Of a stretch of 37,382 nucleotides of DNA, positions 1-8,419 are shown in pieces; position 1 is the first letter of the stretch, and each line of letters starts with the position of its first letter. The DNA is taken from NCBI GenBank assembly GCA_964544365.1, contig CAZJCW010000009.1, positions 1-37,382 on the forward strand, written 5' to 3'. Source of the DNA: Alsobacter sp964544365 (lineage in GTDB: Bacteria > Pseudomonadota > Alphaproteobacteria > Rhizobiales > Beijerinckiaceae). Below the pieces are notes generated by a model, which had not been told where the DNA came from, did not search any database, and saw nothing but the letters and a program-made list of their open reading frames with translations. Made by a program: the position numbers and the translations under genes.

Positions 1-182
1 GAGGCGAGAGCAACGCCGATCGTCTGCTCGTTCTCCTCCAGCAGGAACACGGGAATGCCGGCTACGATCGGGTAGCGATGCCCGTGCTCGCAACAGAGGT
101 GGGATCCGTCCACATGAAGCTCCGACCGGTCCCTCGGGCATTGCAGTATTCGGAGGACGTAGGGATTGAGCGAAAGAGCCAT
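1..182 (-). CDS. Trm112 family protein (N-terminal part, runs off the left edge)
   Basis: Sixty codons are visible from an ATG at 182 reading leftwards, and the 3' end lies outside the window. The translation has the zinc-ribbon-like Trm112 pattern: an early Cys (C15, 'LQCPRD'), a pair C30-C31, and the hallmark 'YPIVAGIPVFLLEE' around residues 37-50. In known proteins this fold is either a small stand-alone protein of about 60-70 residues that activates methyltransferases, or the N-terminal module of a class I SAM methyltransferase. Which applies here cannot be told. The start is well supported by a GGAGG box 8 bases upstream on the minus strand (191-195). The gene is transcribed away from the sox operon. 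Confidence 0.75.
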   Translation of the reverse strand, partial: MALSLNPYVLRILQCPRDRSELHVDGSHLCCEHGHRYPIVAGIPVFLLEENEQTIGVALA

Positions 183-545
183 GCTTGTCGCCTCCAGTCG
201 GACAGCCAAACGTTAGGCACTGTCCCGTGGATCTCCGGAACCGGCAACTGTGGCATCGGACAAATGCAGCCTCTCCGGTTGGATGCGAATCCAGCTTTTG
301 GCCGATCACGATCGTAGATCCAGCGGGGGACAGCCGGAAGCCTGCTCGAGTCAAGCCTCAGCCATCCCCAGCGGGAAGACCGTCGCGCCTTTTCAATGCC
401 GTTCAGGGGCCTTGTTAGGCGCGCCTGCGCCGTTGCCGTCTCGAAGCATTTGCAATGGTCGCGCTTTGTCGCCCATTGACTCGGGCATCCTGACCGCGTT
501 CCCTCCCCTCGGGCGCGTGTGGTCGTCGCGCCGGGGGCACGCGCG
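183..545. other. Intergenic region between Trm112-like gene and soxB
   Basis: This 363-base divergent gap holds no convincing gene. It contains the Shine-Dalgarno box of the leftward gene (191-195), a perfect 10-base palindrome AGGCGCGCCT at 417-426, and a TTGACT hexamer at 476-481 that could be a -35 box for soxB, although the hexamer 17 bases later (TTCCCT) is a poor -10. The short ORFs crossing it have no recognisable protein character. I see no tRNA and no riboswitch-like fold that I could defend. Confidence 0.5.
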
Positions 546-1796
546 GTGCGGTATTCGGTCTTTTCGCTGTTGTCCCAGGCTCTGGTGGGCAACAAGGGCT
601 GGCGTGCCGCGTGGCGCGATCCGGCGCCGAAGGCGCGGTACGACATCATCATCGTCGGCGGCGGCGGTCACGGGCTGGCGACGGCCTATTACCTCGCCAA
701 GGTGCATGGGCTGCGCAACATCGCCGTCGTCGAGAAGGGCTATCTCGGCTCGGGCAATGTCGGGCGCAACACCACCATCGTGCGCTCCAACTACCTGCTG
801 CCCGGCAACACGCCCTTCTACGAGTGGTCCCTGAAGCTCTGGGAAGGGCTGGAGCAGGACATCAACTACAATGCGATGGTGAGCCAGCGTGGGGTGCTGA
901 ACCTCTATCATTCGGACAGCCAGCGCGACGCCTATGCGAGGCGCGGCAACGCCATGATGCTGTGCGGGGTCGACGCCGAACTGCTCGACCAGGAGGGCGT
1001 GCGCCGCCTCGCCCCCTATCTTGATTTCGACAATGCGCGCTTCCCGATCCAGGGCGGCCTGCTGCAGAAGCGCGGCGGCACGGTGCGGCACGATGCGGTG
1101 GCGTGGGGCTATGCCCGCGCGGCGGACATGCGCGGGGTCGACCTGATCCAGAACTGCGAGGTGACCGGCATCCGGGTCGAGAACGGCCGGGCCGTGGGCG
1201 TCGAGACCACGAAGGGCTTCATCGGCGCGGGCAAGATCGGCCTCGCCTGCGCCGGCAACACCTCCCGGGTCGCGGCCATGGCCGGCCTGCGGCTGCCGCT
1301 CGAGAGCCATGTGCTGCAGGCGTTCGTGTCGGAGGGCGTGAAGCCCATGATCGACCAGGTCATCACGTTCGGCGCCGGGCATTTCTATGTGAGCCAGTCC
1401 GACAAGGGTGGCCTTGTGTTCGGCGGCGACATCGACGGCTACAACTCCTACGCCCAGCGCGGCAACCTGCCGACCATCGAGGACGTGATGGAGGAGGGTT
1501 TCGCGCTGATGCCCTCGATCGGCCGCCTGCGCGTCCTGCGCCACTGGGGCGGCATCATGGACATGTCGATGGACGGTTCGCCGATCATCGACCGAACGCC
1601 CGTCGACGGCCTCTATCTCAACTGTGGCTGGTGCTACGGCGGGTTCAAGGCGACGCCGGCCTCCGGCTGGTGCTTCGCCCATACGATCGCTCGCGACGAA
1701 CCCCACGCCTACAACGCGGCCTACCGCCTCGACCGCTTCGCGACGGGCCGTCTCATCGACGAAAAAGGGACGGGCGCAACGCCCAACAAGCATTGA
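546..1796 (+). CDS. soxB: Sarcosine oxidase subunit beta
   Basis: This is the catalytic flavoprotein subunit of heterotetrameric sarcosine oxidase, which demethylates sarcosine to glycine in the cytoplasm. The 416-residue product matches the usual length of about 417. A Rossmann FAD motif 'VGGGGHG' lies at residues 37-43. His182 in 'VRHDAV' is my candidate for the residue that carries covalent FMN in this family, judged from memory of the family. I chose the GTG at 546 over an in-frame GTG at 519 because relatives begin 'MRYS', matching 'VRYSVFSLL' here, and a G-rich stretch (533-537) lies 8 bases upstream. It is the first gene of a soxBDAG operon. Unusually, 138 bases separate it from soxD. 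Confidence 0.95.
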   Translation: MRYSVFSLLSQALVGNKGWRAAWRDPAPKARYDIIIVGGGGHGLATAYYLAKVHGLRNIAVVEKGYLGSGNVGRNTTIVRSNYLLPGNTPFYEWSLKLWEGLEQDINYNAMVSQRGVLNLYHSDSQRDAYARRGNAMMLCGVDAELLDQEGVRRLAPYLDFDNARFPIQGGLLQKRGGTVRHDAVAWGYARAADMRGVDLIQNCEVTGIRVENGRAVGVETTKGFIGAGKIGLACAGNTSRVAAMAGLRLPLESHVLQAFVSEGVKPMIDQVITFGAGHFYVSQSDKGGLVFGGDIDGYNSYAQRGNLPTIEDVMEEGFALMPSIGRLRVLRHWGGIMDMSMDGSPIIDRTPVDGLYLNCGWCYGGFKATPASGWCFAHTIARDEPHAYNAAYRLDRFATGRLIDEKGTGATPNKH

Positions 1797-1933
1797 TGTC
1801 GCGCTTCCGATTGCTCCGACGGCGCCTGTCCGCCATCCCGCCCCACGGCTTCGCACCCTTTGGTCCGGCGGGCAGCCGGAGCCTGCGTCTCGGAGGATGC
1901 CCGATGCCCACGCCTGCCGCGACCGAGCCCTGA
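1796..1933 (+). CDS. Possible 45-codon ORF filling the soxB-soxD gap
   Basis: An ATG overlaps the soxB stop (TGATG), and the frame stays open for 45 codons, ending at a TGA one base before the soxD ATG. The product is Arg- and Pro-rich at its N-terminal half ('MSRFRLLRRR') with no recognisable domain and no convincing ribosome binding site. It may be chance in GC-rich DNA, or a coupling ORF that keeps ribosomes moving from soxB to soxD. I list it because it fills the gap exactly, but belief in a functional protein is low. Confidence 0.18.
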   Translation: MSRFRLLRRRLSAIPPHGFAPFGPAGSRSLRLGGCPMPTPAATEP

Positions 1934-1934
1934 C

Positions 1935-2243
1935 ATGCGGATCCGATGCCCCCATTGCGGTGAACGCGGCAACGAGGAGTTCGCCTATCTTGGCGATGCC
2001 ACCGTGACGCGTCCCGACCACCTGCCGGACGCGAGGGCGGACGGGGCGGACTTCGACGCGTGGTATGCCTACGTCTACCTGCGCGACAACCCGGCCGGAG
2101 AACACCGCGAGTTGTGGCAGCACGTGCACGGCTGCCGCAGCTGGCTGGTCGTGACGCGCGACGTCCGCAGCCACGCCATAGCGTCGGTGGAGGATGCCCG
2201 GGCCGTGGCACGGGCGCGCACGCCGGTGGGATCCGCCCGATGA
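1935..2243 (+). CDS. soxD: Sarcosine oxidase subunit delta
   Basis: This is the small zinc-binding subunit of heterotetrameric sarcosine oxidase, 102 residues, as usual for the family. The N-terminus 'MRIRCPHCG' provides C5 and C8, and 'HVHGC' provides H63 and C67. Together they reproduce the Cys-x2-Cys...His-x3-Cys zinc site known from the corynebacterial enzyme. I chose the ATG at 1935 because the family begins immediately before the CPxCG motif; the frame is open further upstream but without family-like sequence. The ribosome binding site is weak, which suggests translation coupled to upstream reading. The stop overlaps the soxA start (ATGA). Confidence 0.95.
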   Translation: MRIRCPHCGERGNEEFAYLGDATVTRPDHLPDARADGADFDAWYAYVYLRDNPAGEHRELWQHVHGCRSWLVVTRDVRSHAIASVEDARAVARARTPVGSAR

Positions 2244-5221
2244 CCGCGTTCGATGCTCGGCGACGGCCGACAGGCGGCCTGATCGACCGCGAGAAGCCAG
2301 TAGCCTTCACCTTCGACGGCGTGCGTCATGTCGGCTTCGCCGGAGACACGCTGGCGTCGGCCCTTGTCGCCGCCGGGGTCGGGCTCGTCGGCCGGTCCTT
2401 CAAGTACCATCGACCCCGCGGCATCCTGTCGGCCGGGGCCGAGGAGCCGAATGCGCTTGTCGAGCTTCGCGCCGGAGCCCGCCGCGAGCCCAACACGCGG
2501 GCGACCTCGGTCGAACTCTATGACGGCCTTGTCGCGGAGAGCCAGAACCGGTGGCCGTCCCTGCGGTTCGACGTGCTGGCCGTCAACCAGCTGCTGTCGC
2601 CGGTGCTTTCGGCGGGCTTCTACTACAAGACCTTCATGTGGCCGGCTTCGTTCTGGGAGAAGGTCTACGAGCCGCTGATCCGCCGGGCGGCCGGTCTTGG
2701 CCGTGCCGCCACCGCGCACGATCCTGACCGCTACGAAAAGGCCACGATGCATTGCGACGTGCTCGTCGTCGGCTCCGGGCCGGCCGGCCTCATGGCCGCG
2801 CTCGCGGCAGGGCGCTCCGGGGCGCGGGTCGTGCTTGCGGAAGACGACTTCGTCACCGGCGGCAGGCTCAACGCCGAGGAGTCGATGGTCGACGGCGTGC
2901 CGTCTGCAATATGGGCGGGGCGGGCGACGGCCGAACTGGCGGCCATGCCGGACGTGACGATCCTGACCCGCACGACGGTCTTCGGGACCTACGACCACGG
3001 CGCCTACGGAGCCGTGGAACGGCTGGCCGACCATCTGCCGACCCCGCCGCGGCATGGCGCACGGCAAAAGATGTGGCGCATCGTGGCGAAGCGGACGGTG
3101 CTCGCCGCCGGCGCGATCGAGCGGCCGCTCGTCTTCGGCGACAACGACCGCCCCGGCATCATGCTGGCCGGCGCCGCCCGTACCTACGTCAACCGCTTCG
3201 CTGCGCTGCCCGGCCACCGCGCCGTCGTGGTCGCCAACAATGACGATGCGGCCCGCACCGTATCCGCGTTGTCGTCGGCCGGCGTCCATGTCCAGGCGCT
3301 GGTCGACTGCCGGCCGGAGGTTTCGCCCGCGCTCCGTGCGGCCGCCGACGCCGCCGGCGCCTGGCTGATGACGGGCACGGTGCCGCTGCGCGCCCATGGC
3401 CGCCTGCACGTTCAGGCGCTGGACGTGGAGGGGCCCGGTGGACGACGCGCCACCCTGGAGTGCGATCTCGTCGCCATGTCCGGCGGCTGGAGCCCGACCG
3501 TCCACCTCACATCCCACCTCGGCGGGCGGCCCGTTTGGGACGAGCGCCTGCTCTCCTTCGTGCCCAGCGCGCTGCCGCCCGGCATGGCGGTGGCCGGAGC
3601 CGCGGCGGGCGCTTTCTCGCTGGACGAGTGCCTGACGACCGGCGCCTATGCCGGAATCGAGGCGGCGACGGCCGCGGGGTTCGCTCCGCCCGCAGTCGAA
3701 GTCCCGACTGCAGACCGCGAGTCGACTGCCGTCGTTCCGCTGTGGCGTCCCGCCGCGTCTGGGGGGACGTCTTTCGTCGACTTCCAGAACGACGTCACGA
3801 CATCCGACGTCGAACTGGCGCACCGCGAAGGCTTCCGCTCCGTCGAGCACGTCAAGCGCTACACCACGCTGGGCATGGCGACGGACCAGGGAAAAACGTC
3901 CAACATCAATGCTTTGGCCCTGATCGCGGAGTTGCGCGGCCAACCTTTGGCCGACGTCGGCACCACGACGTTCCGCCCTCCCTACACCCCCGTGGCCATC
4001 GCCGCCCTCGCCGGACACCACCGCGGCAAGTCCTTCCGCCCCACCCGCCTCACCGCCGCGCATGACTGGGCGCGGGAGATGGGCGCCGAGTTCATCGAGA
4101 CCGGGGCCTGGCTGCGGGCGGGATGGTTTCCGCGGGAGGGCGAGGACTGGCTTGCCGCCTGCACGCGGGAGGTCGGGGCGACACGGGGGGGCGTGGGCAT
4201 CTGCGATGTGTCGACGCTGGGAAAAATCGACGTCCAGGGCCCGGATTCGGGGCGTTTCCTCGATCGGGTCTACGCCAACACCCTGTCGACGCTGCCTGTC
4301 GGCAAGGCGAGGTATGGGCTGATGCTGCGCGAGGACGGCTTCGTCTTCGACGACGGGACCGTCGCCCGACTGGAAGAAGACCGCTATCTCCTGACGACGA
4401 CGACGGCGAAGGCCGGAGAAGTCATGGCCCATCTCGAGTTCTGCCTGCAGTGGCTGTGGCCGGACCTCGACGTGCAGGCCGTCTCCGTCACGGAGCAGTG
4501 GACCCAGTTCGCCGTGGCGGGTCCGAAGTCGCGCGACCTGCTTGAGCGCGTGCTCGACGGGGGACAGGACATCTCGAACGAGGCCTTCCCCTATCTCGCC
4601 TGCGGGCCGGTCACGCTGATGGGCGGCGTGCAGGGACGACTCTTCAGGCTCTCGTTCTCCGGCGAACTCGCCTACGAAATCGGCGTCCCGGCCGGCTTCG
4701 GCGACGCCCTTCCGCGCGCGCTCATGGCGGCCGGCGCCGACCTCGGCGTCACGCCATACGGCCTGGAGGCGATGAGCGTGATGCGGATCGAGAAGGGGCA
4801 CGTCGCCGGCGCCGAACTGAACGGCCAGACGACCGCTGCCGACCTCGGTCTCGGCAAGATGGTGTCGCAGAAAAAGGACTGCATCGGCCGCGTGATGGCG
4901 ACGCGCCCCGCGCTCGTCGACGCCAACCGCGAAACGCTGGTCGGCTTCAGGGTCGTGGAGCCGGGCGTGCGCGTCTCCGCCGGCGCGCATTTCCTGGAGA
5001 CGGGGGCCCCGCCCACCCTCGAGAACGACCTGGGCCACGTCACCGCCGCCTGCTTCTCGCCGAACGAGAACGCGTGGATCGGGATGGGGTTGATGAAGCG
5101 CGGGGCCGAGCGGATGGGCCAGCGCGTCCGGGCCTGGGACGGCGTTCGCGGTCGAGACGTGGTGGTCGAGATCCGCAATCCCGTCGTCTTCGATCCGCAG
5201 GGAGAGCGTCTGCGTGGCTGA
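2240..5221 (+). CDS. soxA: Sarcosine oxidase subunit alpha
   Basis: This is the large subunit of heterotetrameric sarcosine oxidase, 993 residues, a normal length. The N-terminal ~100 residues resemble the ferredoxin-like domain of the family. A dinucleotide-binding fold follows, starting near residue 172 ('CDVLVVGSGPAG'), which binds NAD+ in known structures. The C-terminal ~400 residues are an aminomethyltransferase (GcvT-like) domain that binds tetrahydrofolate and captures the methyl group as 5,10-methylene-THF. The ATG at 2240 overlaps the soxD stop by ATGA, as expected for a coupled operon. The frame is open to 2060, but that extension is a shadow of soxD. The stop lies 8 bases inside soxG. 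Confidence 0.96.
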   Translation: MTAFDARRRPTGGLIDREKPVAFTFDGVRHVGFAGDTLASALVAAGVGLVGRSFKYHRPRGILSAGAEEPNALVELRAGARREPNTRATSVELYDGLVAESQNRWPSLRFDVLAVNQLLSPVLSAGFYYKTFMWPASFWEKVYEPLIRRAAGLGRAATAHDPDRYEKATMHCDVLVVGSGPAGLMAALAAGRSGARVVLAEDDFVTGGRLNAEESMVDGVPSAIWAGRATAELAAMPDVTILTRTTVFGTYDHGAYGAVERLADHLPTPPRHGARQKMWRIVAKRTVLAAGAIERPLVFGDNDRPGIMLAGAARTYVNRFAALPGHRAVVVANNDDAARTVSALSSAGVHVQALVDCRPEVSPALRAAADAAGAWLMTGTVPLRAHGRLHVQALDVEGPGGRRATLECDLVAMSGGWSPTVHLTSHLGGRPVWDERLLSFVPSALPPGMAVAGAAAGAFSLDECLTTGAYAGIEAATAAGFAPPAVEVPTADRESTAVVPLWRPAASGGTSFVDFQNDVTTSDVELAHREGFRSVEHVKRYTTLGMATDQGKTSNINALALIAELRGQPLADVGTTTFRPPYTPVAIAALAGHHRGKSFRPTRLTAAHDWAREMGAEFIETGAWLRAGWFPREGEDWLAACTREVGATRGGVGICDVSTLGKIDVQGPDSGRFLDRVYANTLSTLPVGKARYGLMLREDGFVFDDGTVARLEEDRYLLTTTTAKAGEVMAHLEFCLQWLWPDLDVQAVSVTEQWTQFAVAGPKSRDLLERVLDGGQDISNEAFPYLACGPVTLMGGVQGRLFRLSFSGELAYEIGVPAGFGDALPRALMAAGADLGVTPYGLEAMSVMRIEKGHVAGAELNGQTTAADLGLGKMVSQKKDCIGRVMATRPALVDANRETLVGFRVVEPGVRVSAGAHFLETGAPPTLENDLGHVTAACFSPNENAWIGMGLMKRGAERMGQRVRAWDGVRGRDVVVEIRNPVVFDPQGERLRG

Positions 5222-5894
5222 TCCGTCCGTTCTCCGCCGTTCGGCATTTCGGGATCTCGCCGTTGTCGGGCGCCTCGGAATCGCCGAGGGCTCGCCCGGG
5301 CTGACCGTCCGCGAGGTGACGGGGCTGGTGCTGACCAGCGTCGTCGCCCGACAGGGCCAGGCCGATATCCTGGCCGGCCGCGTGGCGGAGGCGACCGGAA
5401 TCGCCCTGCCGACGAAGCCCGCCCGGGTCGAAGGCGCCGCCGGAACGGCCGGCGAGGGGCTGGCCTTCGTCTTCGCCGGTCCCGCCCAATGGCTCGGGGT
5501 GGCCGAGCCGGGAGCAGTGGAGCGCCTTGCGGCGGCAGCCGGGCTCGATCCGGTGAAGGCCGGCGGCGCGGCCGTCGAAACGGCGCTGCGCACGCTGACG
5601 GCTGGTTCAGCCTCGATCGCCGACCAGGGCGACGGGCGCGGCGTGCTGAGGCTGTCCGGCCCCCGCGCCCGCGACGTCCTCGCCAAGGGAACAGCGATCG
5701 ACCTGCACCCGCGAAGCTTCGCACCCGGAGACGCCGCACAGACATGGTGCGCCCATGTCGATGTGACTCTGTGGCAGCGCGACGCCGAGCCGACCTACGA
5801 GATCGTCGTGCCGCGCGGGTTTGCCGGTACGTTCTGGCACTGGCTCGAGGAGAGCGCGGCGGAATACGGCATCGCGGTGATGCCGCCGGCCTGA
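5214..5894 (+). CDS. soxG: Sarcosine oxidase subunit gamma
   Basis: This is the fourth subunit of heterotetrameric sarcosine oxidase, 226 residues, in the expected place after soxA. It is a GcvT-like half domain that packs against the alpha subunit and is poorly conserved in all species. The C-terminal part ('LRLSGPRARDVL' and 'YEIVVPRGFAG') is the recognisable family core. The start is GTG at 5214, inside the end of soxA, with GGAGAG at 5201-5206 as ribosome binding site, 7 bases upstream. Overlap with soxA implies translational coupling and stoichiometric expression. A hairpin follows the stop. Confidence 0.9.
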   Translation: MADPSVLRRSAFRDLAVVGRLGIAEGSPGLTVREVTGLVLTSVVARQGQADILAGRVAEATGIALPTKPARVEGAAGTAGEGLAFVFAGPAQWLGVAEPGAVERLAAAAGLDPVKAGGAAVETALRTLTAGSASIADQGDGRGVLRLSGPRARDVLAKGTAIDLHPRSFAPGDAAQTWCAHVDVTLWQRDAEPTYEIVVPRGFAGTFWHWLEESAAEYGIAVMPPA

Positions 5895-5911
5895 ACGGCC
5901 TATCGCACGGC

Positions 5912-5940
5912 GAGCCCGGCGGCTACGGTCGCCCCGGCTC
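5912..5940 (+). terminator. Hairpin after soxG
   Basis: GAGCC at 5912-5916 pairs with GGCTC at 5936-5940, and GGCG at 5918-5921 pairs with CGCC at 5930-5933 above a small internal loop. There is no T-tract, so it is not a classical intrinsic terminator. It could attenuate read-through into the DUF1993 gene or stabilise the sox mRNA end. Confidence 0.3.
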
Positions 5941-5980
5941 CGGACATCGACGGACATCCAGGATCACAAGGGACGTTGCC

Positions 5981-6481
5981 ATGACGCTTTCGCTTTACGA
6001 CGTATCGGTTCCCGTGTTCACGCGCTCGCTCAAGGCGCTGGACACCATTCTCGGCAAGGCCGCAGCGCACGCCGAAGCGCGCAAGATCGACCCTTCGGTC
6101 TTCCTTCAGGCGCGTCTTGCGCCGGACATGTTCCCGCTCGTCCGGCAGGCGCAGCTCGCTTCGGACTTCGCCAAGGGGGGCGCCGGCCGCCTCGCCGGAG
6201 TCGAACTGCCGAAGTATCCGGACGACGAGAAGACGTTCGCCGAACTCTCCGAGCGCATCGCAAAGACGCTGGCGTTCATCGGCAGCCTGAACAAGTCCCA
6301 GTTCGACGGGGCCGAGACCCGTGAGATCGTCATGTCGATCCGCGGCGAGGAGCGCCGGTTCGTGGGCCAGCCGTTCCTGCTGCACAACGCGATGCCGAAC
6401 TTCTTCTTCCACCTGACGACCGCCTACGCGATCCTGCGCCACAACGGGGTCGAGCTCGGCAAGATGGACTTCATCGGCTGA
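5981..6481 (+). CDS. DUF1993 family protein
   Basis: The 166-residue product begins 'MTLSLYDVSVPVFTRSLK' and contains 'LAPDMFPLVRQ' and 'ASDFAKG', the conserved features of DUF1993, a helical family with a DinB/YfiT-like four-helix fold and no established biochemical role. The ribosome binding site AAGGGA (5968-5973) lies 7 bases before the ATG. It is on the sox strand, 86 bases after soxG with a hairpin between, so co-transcription is possible but unproven. A perfect palindrome separates it from the convergent aquaporin gene. Family assignment is firm; function is unknown. Confidence 0.85.
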   Translation: MTLSLYDVSVPVFTRSLKALDTILGKAAAHAEARKIDPSVFLQARLAPDMFPLVRQAQLASDFAKGGAGRLAGVELPKYPDDEKTFAELSERIAKTLAFIGSLNKSQFDGAETREIVMSIRGEERRFVGQPFLLHNAMPNFFFHLTTAYAILRHNGVELGKMDFIG

Positions 6482-6487
6482 CACGGA

Positions 6488-6511
6488 GGGCGGCGGGAGC
6501 TCCCGCCGCCC
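6488..6511. terminator. 24-base perfect palindrome between convergent genes
   Basis: Twelve bases (GGGCGGCGGGAG) are followed directly by their reverse complement, giving a very stable GC hairpin when transcribed from either strand. It lies 7 bases after the DUF1993 stop and 9 bases beyond the aqpZ stop. No T-tract follows on either side. The position strongly suggests a bidirectional 3'-end structure for the two convergent transcripts. Confidence 0.5.
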
Positions 6512-6520
6512 GCCTCGGCG

Positions 6521-7231
6521 TCAGTTCCCTTCGCCCACGACGGCATCCTTGGCGAAAAGCGCCTTGTGGATGCCGCCCGCCAGCACCGCGCCGGCAATCG
6601 GCGCGACCCAGAACAGCCACAGCTGCTGGATGGCCCATCCGCCCGCGAACAGCGCCTGGCTGGTCGATCGGGCAGGATTGACGGAGGTGTTCGTCACCGG
6701 GATCGAGATCAGGTGGATCAGCGTGAGGCAAAGACCGATGGCGATCGGCGCGAAGCCGGGCGGCACGCGGCTCTCGGTCGATCCGAGGATGACGAGAAGG
6801 AAGAAGGCCGTCAGCACGACCTCGATCACGAGGGCTGACAGCAGCGTGTACTTGCCGGGCGAATGATCGCCGTAGCCGTTTGCGGCAAAGCCCCCCGCAA
6901 GCGAGAAGTCCGCCTTGCCGGAAGCGACGATGTACAGCACGACGGCTGCGAGAACGGCTCCGCCGACCTGCGCCAGCGTGTAGGGAACGAAATGGCTCCA
7001 CGGAATCCGGCCGCCCGCGGCAAGTCCGGCGGTGACGGCGGGATTGAAGTGGCCGCCCGATATCGGGCCGACCGTGTAGGCCATGGTCAGCACGGTCAGG
7101 CCGAAGGCAAGCGCCACGCCCATGAACCCGATGCCGAGTTGCGGGAAAGCAGCGGCGAAGATGGCGCTGCCGCACCCTCCGAACACGAGCCAGAACGTGC
7201 CGAACGCCTCGGCCATGAGCTTTCTTTGCAT
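6521..7231 (-). CDS. aqpZ: Aquaporin Z
   Basis: This is an inner-membrane water channel of 236 residues, typical for AqpZ, with six hydrophobic helices. Both half-helix signatures are intact: 'HFNPAVT' (N63-P64-A65) and 'TSVNPARS' (N185-P186-A187). The selectivity-filter residues F43, H173, T182 and R188 match the E. coli AqpZ set with an offset of zero to one, indicating a narrow water-selective pore rather than a glycerol facilitator. The start is supported by AGGGGGA (7239-7245 on the plus strand) 7 bases upstream. It is a single gene, divergent from the ABC transporter operon and convergent with DUF1993. Confidence 0.95.
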   Translation of the reverse strand: MQRKLMAEAFGTFWLVFGGCGSAIFAAAFPQLGIGFMGVALAFGLTVLTMAYTVGPISGGHFNPAVTAGLAAGGRIPWSHFVPYTLAQVGGAVLAAVVLYIVASGKADFSLAGGFAANGYGDHSPGKYTLLSALVIEVVLTAFFLLVILGSTESRVPPGFAPIAIGLCLTLIHLISIPVTNTSVNPARSTSQALFAGGWAIQQLWLFWVAPIAGAVLAGGIHKALFAKDAVVGEGN

Positions 7232-7306
7232 GATTGTGTCCCCCTACAAGGCATCAACCCTCGCGAATCTGCGTCCGCGGGATGCGGCAATGATCAAACC
7301 GCAGGC

Positions 7307-7338
7307 TTCAATTTAACGCATTCGTAACGACGATTGAA
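7307..7338. promoter_or_regulatory. AT-rich inverted repeat in aqpZ / ABC transporter divergent region
   Basis: TTCAAT (7307-7312) is repeated inverted as ATTGAA (7333-7338), 20 bases apart, inside the only AT-rich patch of the 240-base divergent region (7232-7471). The patch also contains 'TTTAACG' and 'TTCGTAACG'. It is a reasonable place for promoters and a regulator site, but the arms are short and chance is possible. Confidence 0.22.
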
Positions 7339-7471
7339 CCGATTTGAGCCGTATCCCGGCCGCGATATCCGGGCTGAAGCAACGGCGTTCGAAGCAGGTC
7401 GGGTTGCGCAGCGGGGGCGGAAGCTGACACCATCCCGCGACTCGCCGCCCCTCGGCCCGCTCCGGGATTTC

Positions 7472-8419
7472 ATGCTCGCTTTCGCCCTCCGCCGGTTCGT
7501 CGCGCTGCTGGTCACGCTGGTCGTGGCGTCGGCCGTGGTGTTCACGGCGATGGAAGTGCTGCCAGGCGACCCGGCGCAGGTCATGCTGGGCACGCAGGCG
7601 AGGCCCGACACGCTTGCCGCGCTGCGGCTGCAACTCGGTCTCGACCGGCCAGCGCCCGAGCGCTACCTCGAATGGGCCGGCGGCATGCTGCGCGGCGACC
7701 TGGGCAAGAGCTACACCTACTCGACCCCCGTCGCGGAACTCGTGCGCGAGCGGATGCAGGTCTCGGTGCCGCTGGCGCTCCTGGCGCTCGGCCTGACGAC
7801 CCTGATCGCCATCCCGGTGGGCGCAATCGCCGCGGCGCGTCGCAACACGGCGGCCGACATCTCGATCATGGGCGCGACCCAGGTCGGCATTGCCGTGCCG
7901 AACTTCTGGTTCGCCATGCTTCTGGTGCTGCTATTCTCGATCACGCTGCGCTGGCTCCCGGCCGGCGGTTTTCCAGGATGGAACGCCGGCCTTTGGCCAG
8001 GACTTCGCGCGCTGATCCTGCCGGCGGTCGCGCTCGCCCTGCCGCAGGCGTCGATCCTCGCGCGCGTGATGCGCTCGTCGCTGCTCGAGACCCTGTCCGA
8101 CGACTACGTTCGTACCGCACGGGCCAAGGGCCTGTCCCGCGGACAGGCCTTGCGCCGCCATGCGCTGCGCAACGCCCTGATCCCGGTCCTGACGATCATG
8201 GGGCTGCAGTTTTCTTTCCTGCTCGCCGGGACCATCATCATCGAGAACGTGTTCTACCTGCCGGGGCTCGGGCGGCTGGTCTTCCAGGCCATCAACCAGC
8301 GCGACCTGATGGTCGTGAAAAGCGTCGTGATGCTGCTGGTCGCCAGCGTCATCGTCGTCAACTTCCTGGTCGACATCGCCTATGCCATCGTCGATCCGCG
8401 GCTGCGGAGGGGACGATGA
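7472..8419 (+). CDS. ABC transporter permease, DppB/GsiC type
   Basis: This is the first permease of a peptide/nickel-class ABC importer, 315 residues. The N-terminal helix 'RRFVALLVTLVVASAVVF' is followed by the periplasmic 'LPGDPAQVMLG' signature typical of DppB. The cytoplasmic EAA-like loop reads 'YVRTARAKGLSRGQAL..HALRNALIP' near residues 210-235. I chose ATG 7472 because homologues begin just before the first helix; the frame is open back to 7334 but that stretch is unlike the family. It overlaps the next permease gene by ATGA. The substrate cannot be read from the permease. Confidence 0.9.
   Translation: MLAFALRRFVALLVTLVVASAVVFTAMEVLPGDPAQVMLGTQARPDTLAALRLQLGLDRPAPERYLEWAGGMLRGDLGKSYTYSTPVAELVRERMQVSVPLALLALGLTTLIAIPVGAIAAARRNTAADISIMGATQVGIAVPNFWFAMLLVLLFSITLRWLPAGGFPGWNAGLWPGLRALILPAVALALPQASILARVMRSSLLETLSDDYVRTARAKGLSRGQALRRHALRNALIPVLTIMGLQFSFLLAGTIIIENVFYLPGLGRLVFQAINQRDLMVVKSVVMLLVASVIVVNFLVDIAYAIVDPRLRRGR

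Noticed and set aside
393..2174. A 593-codon minus-strand frame opposite soxB and soxD
   Set aside because: It mirrors conserved sox genes, has no family features and no plausible start signal.
2075..5686. A 1203-codon open frame on the minus strand opposite soxA/soxG
   Set aside because: It is antisense to well-recognised sarcosine oxidase genes and shows no domain. Long antisense frames are expected in DNA of this GC content.
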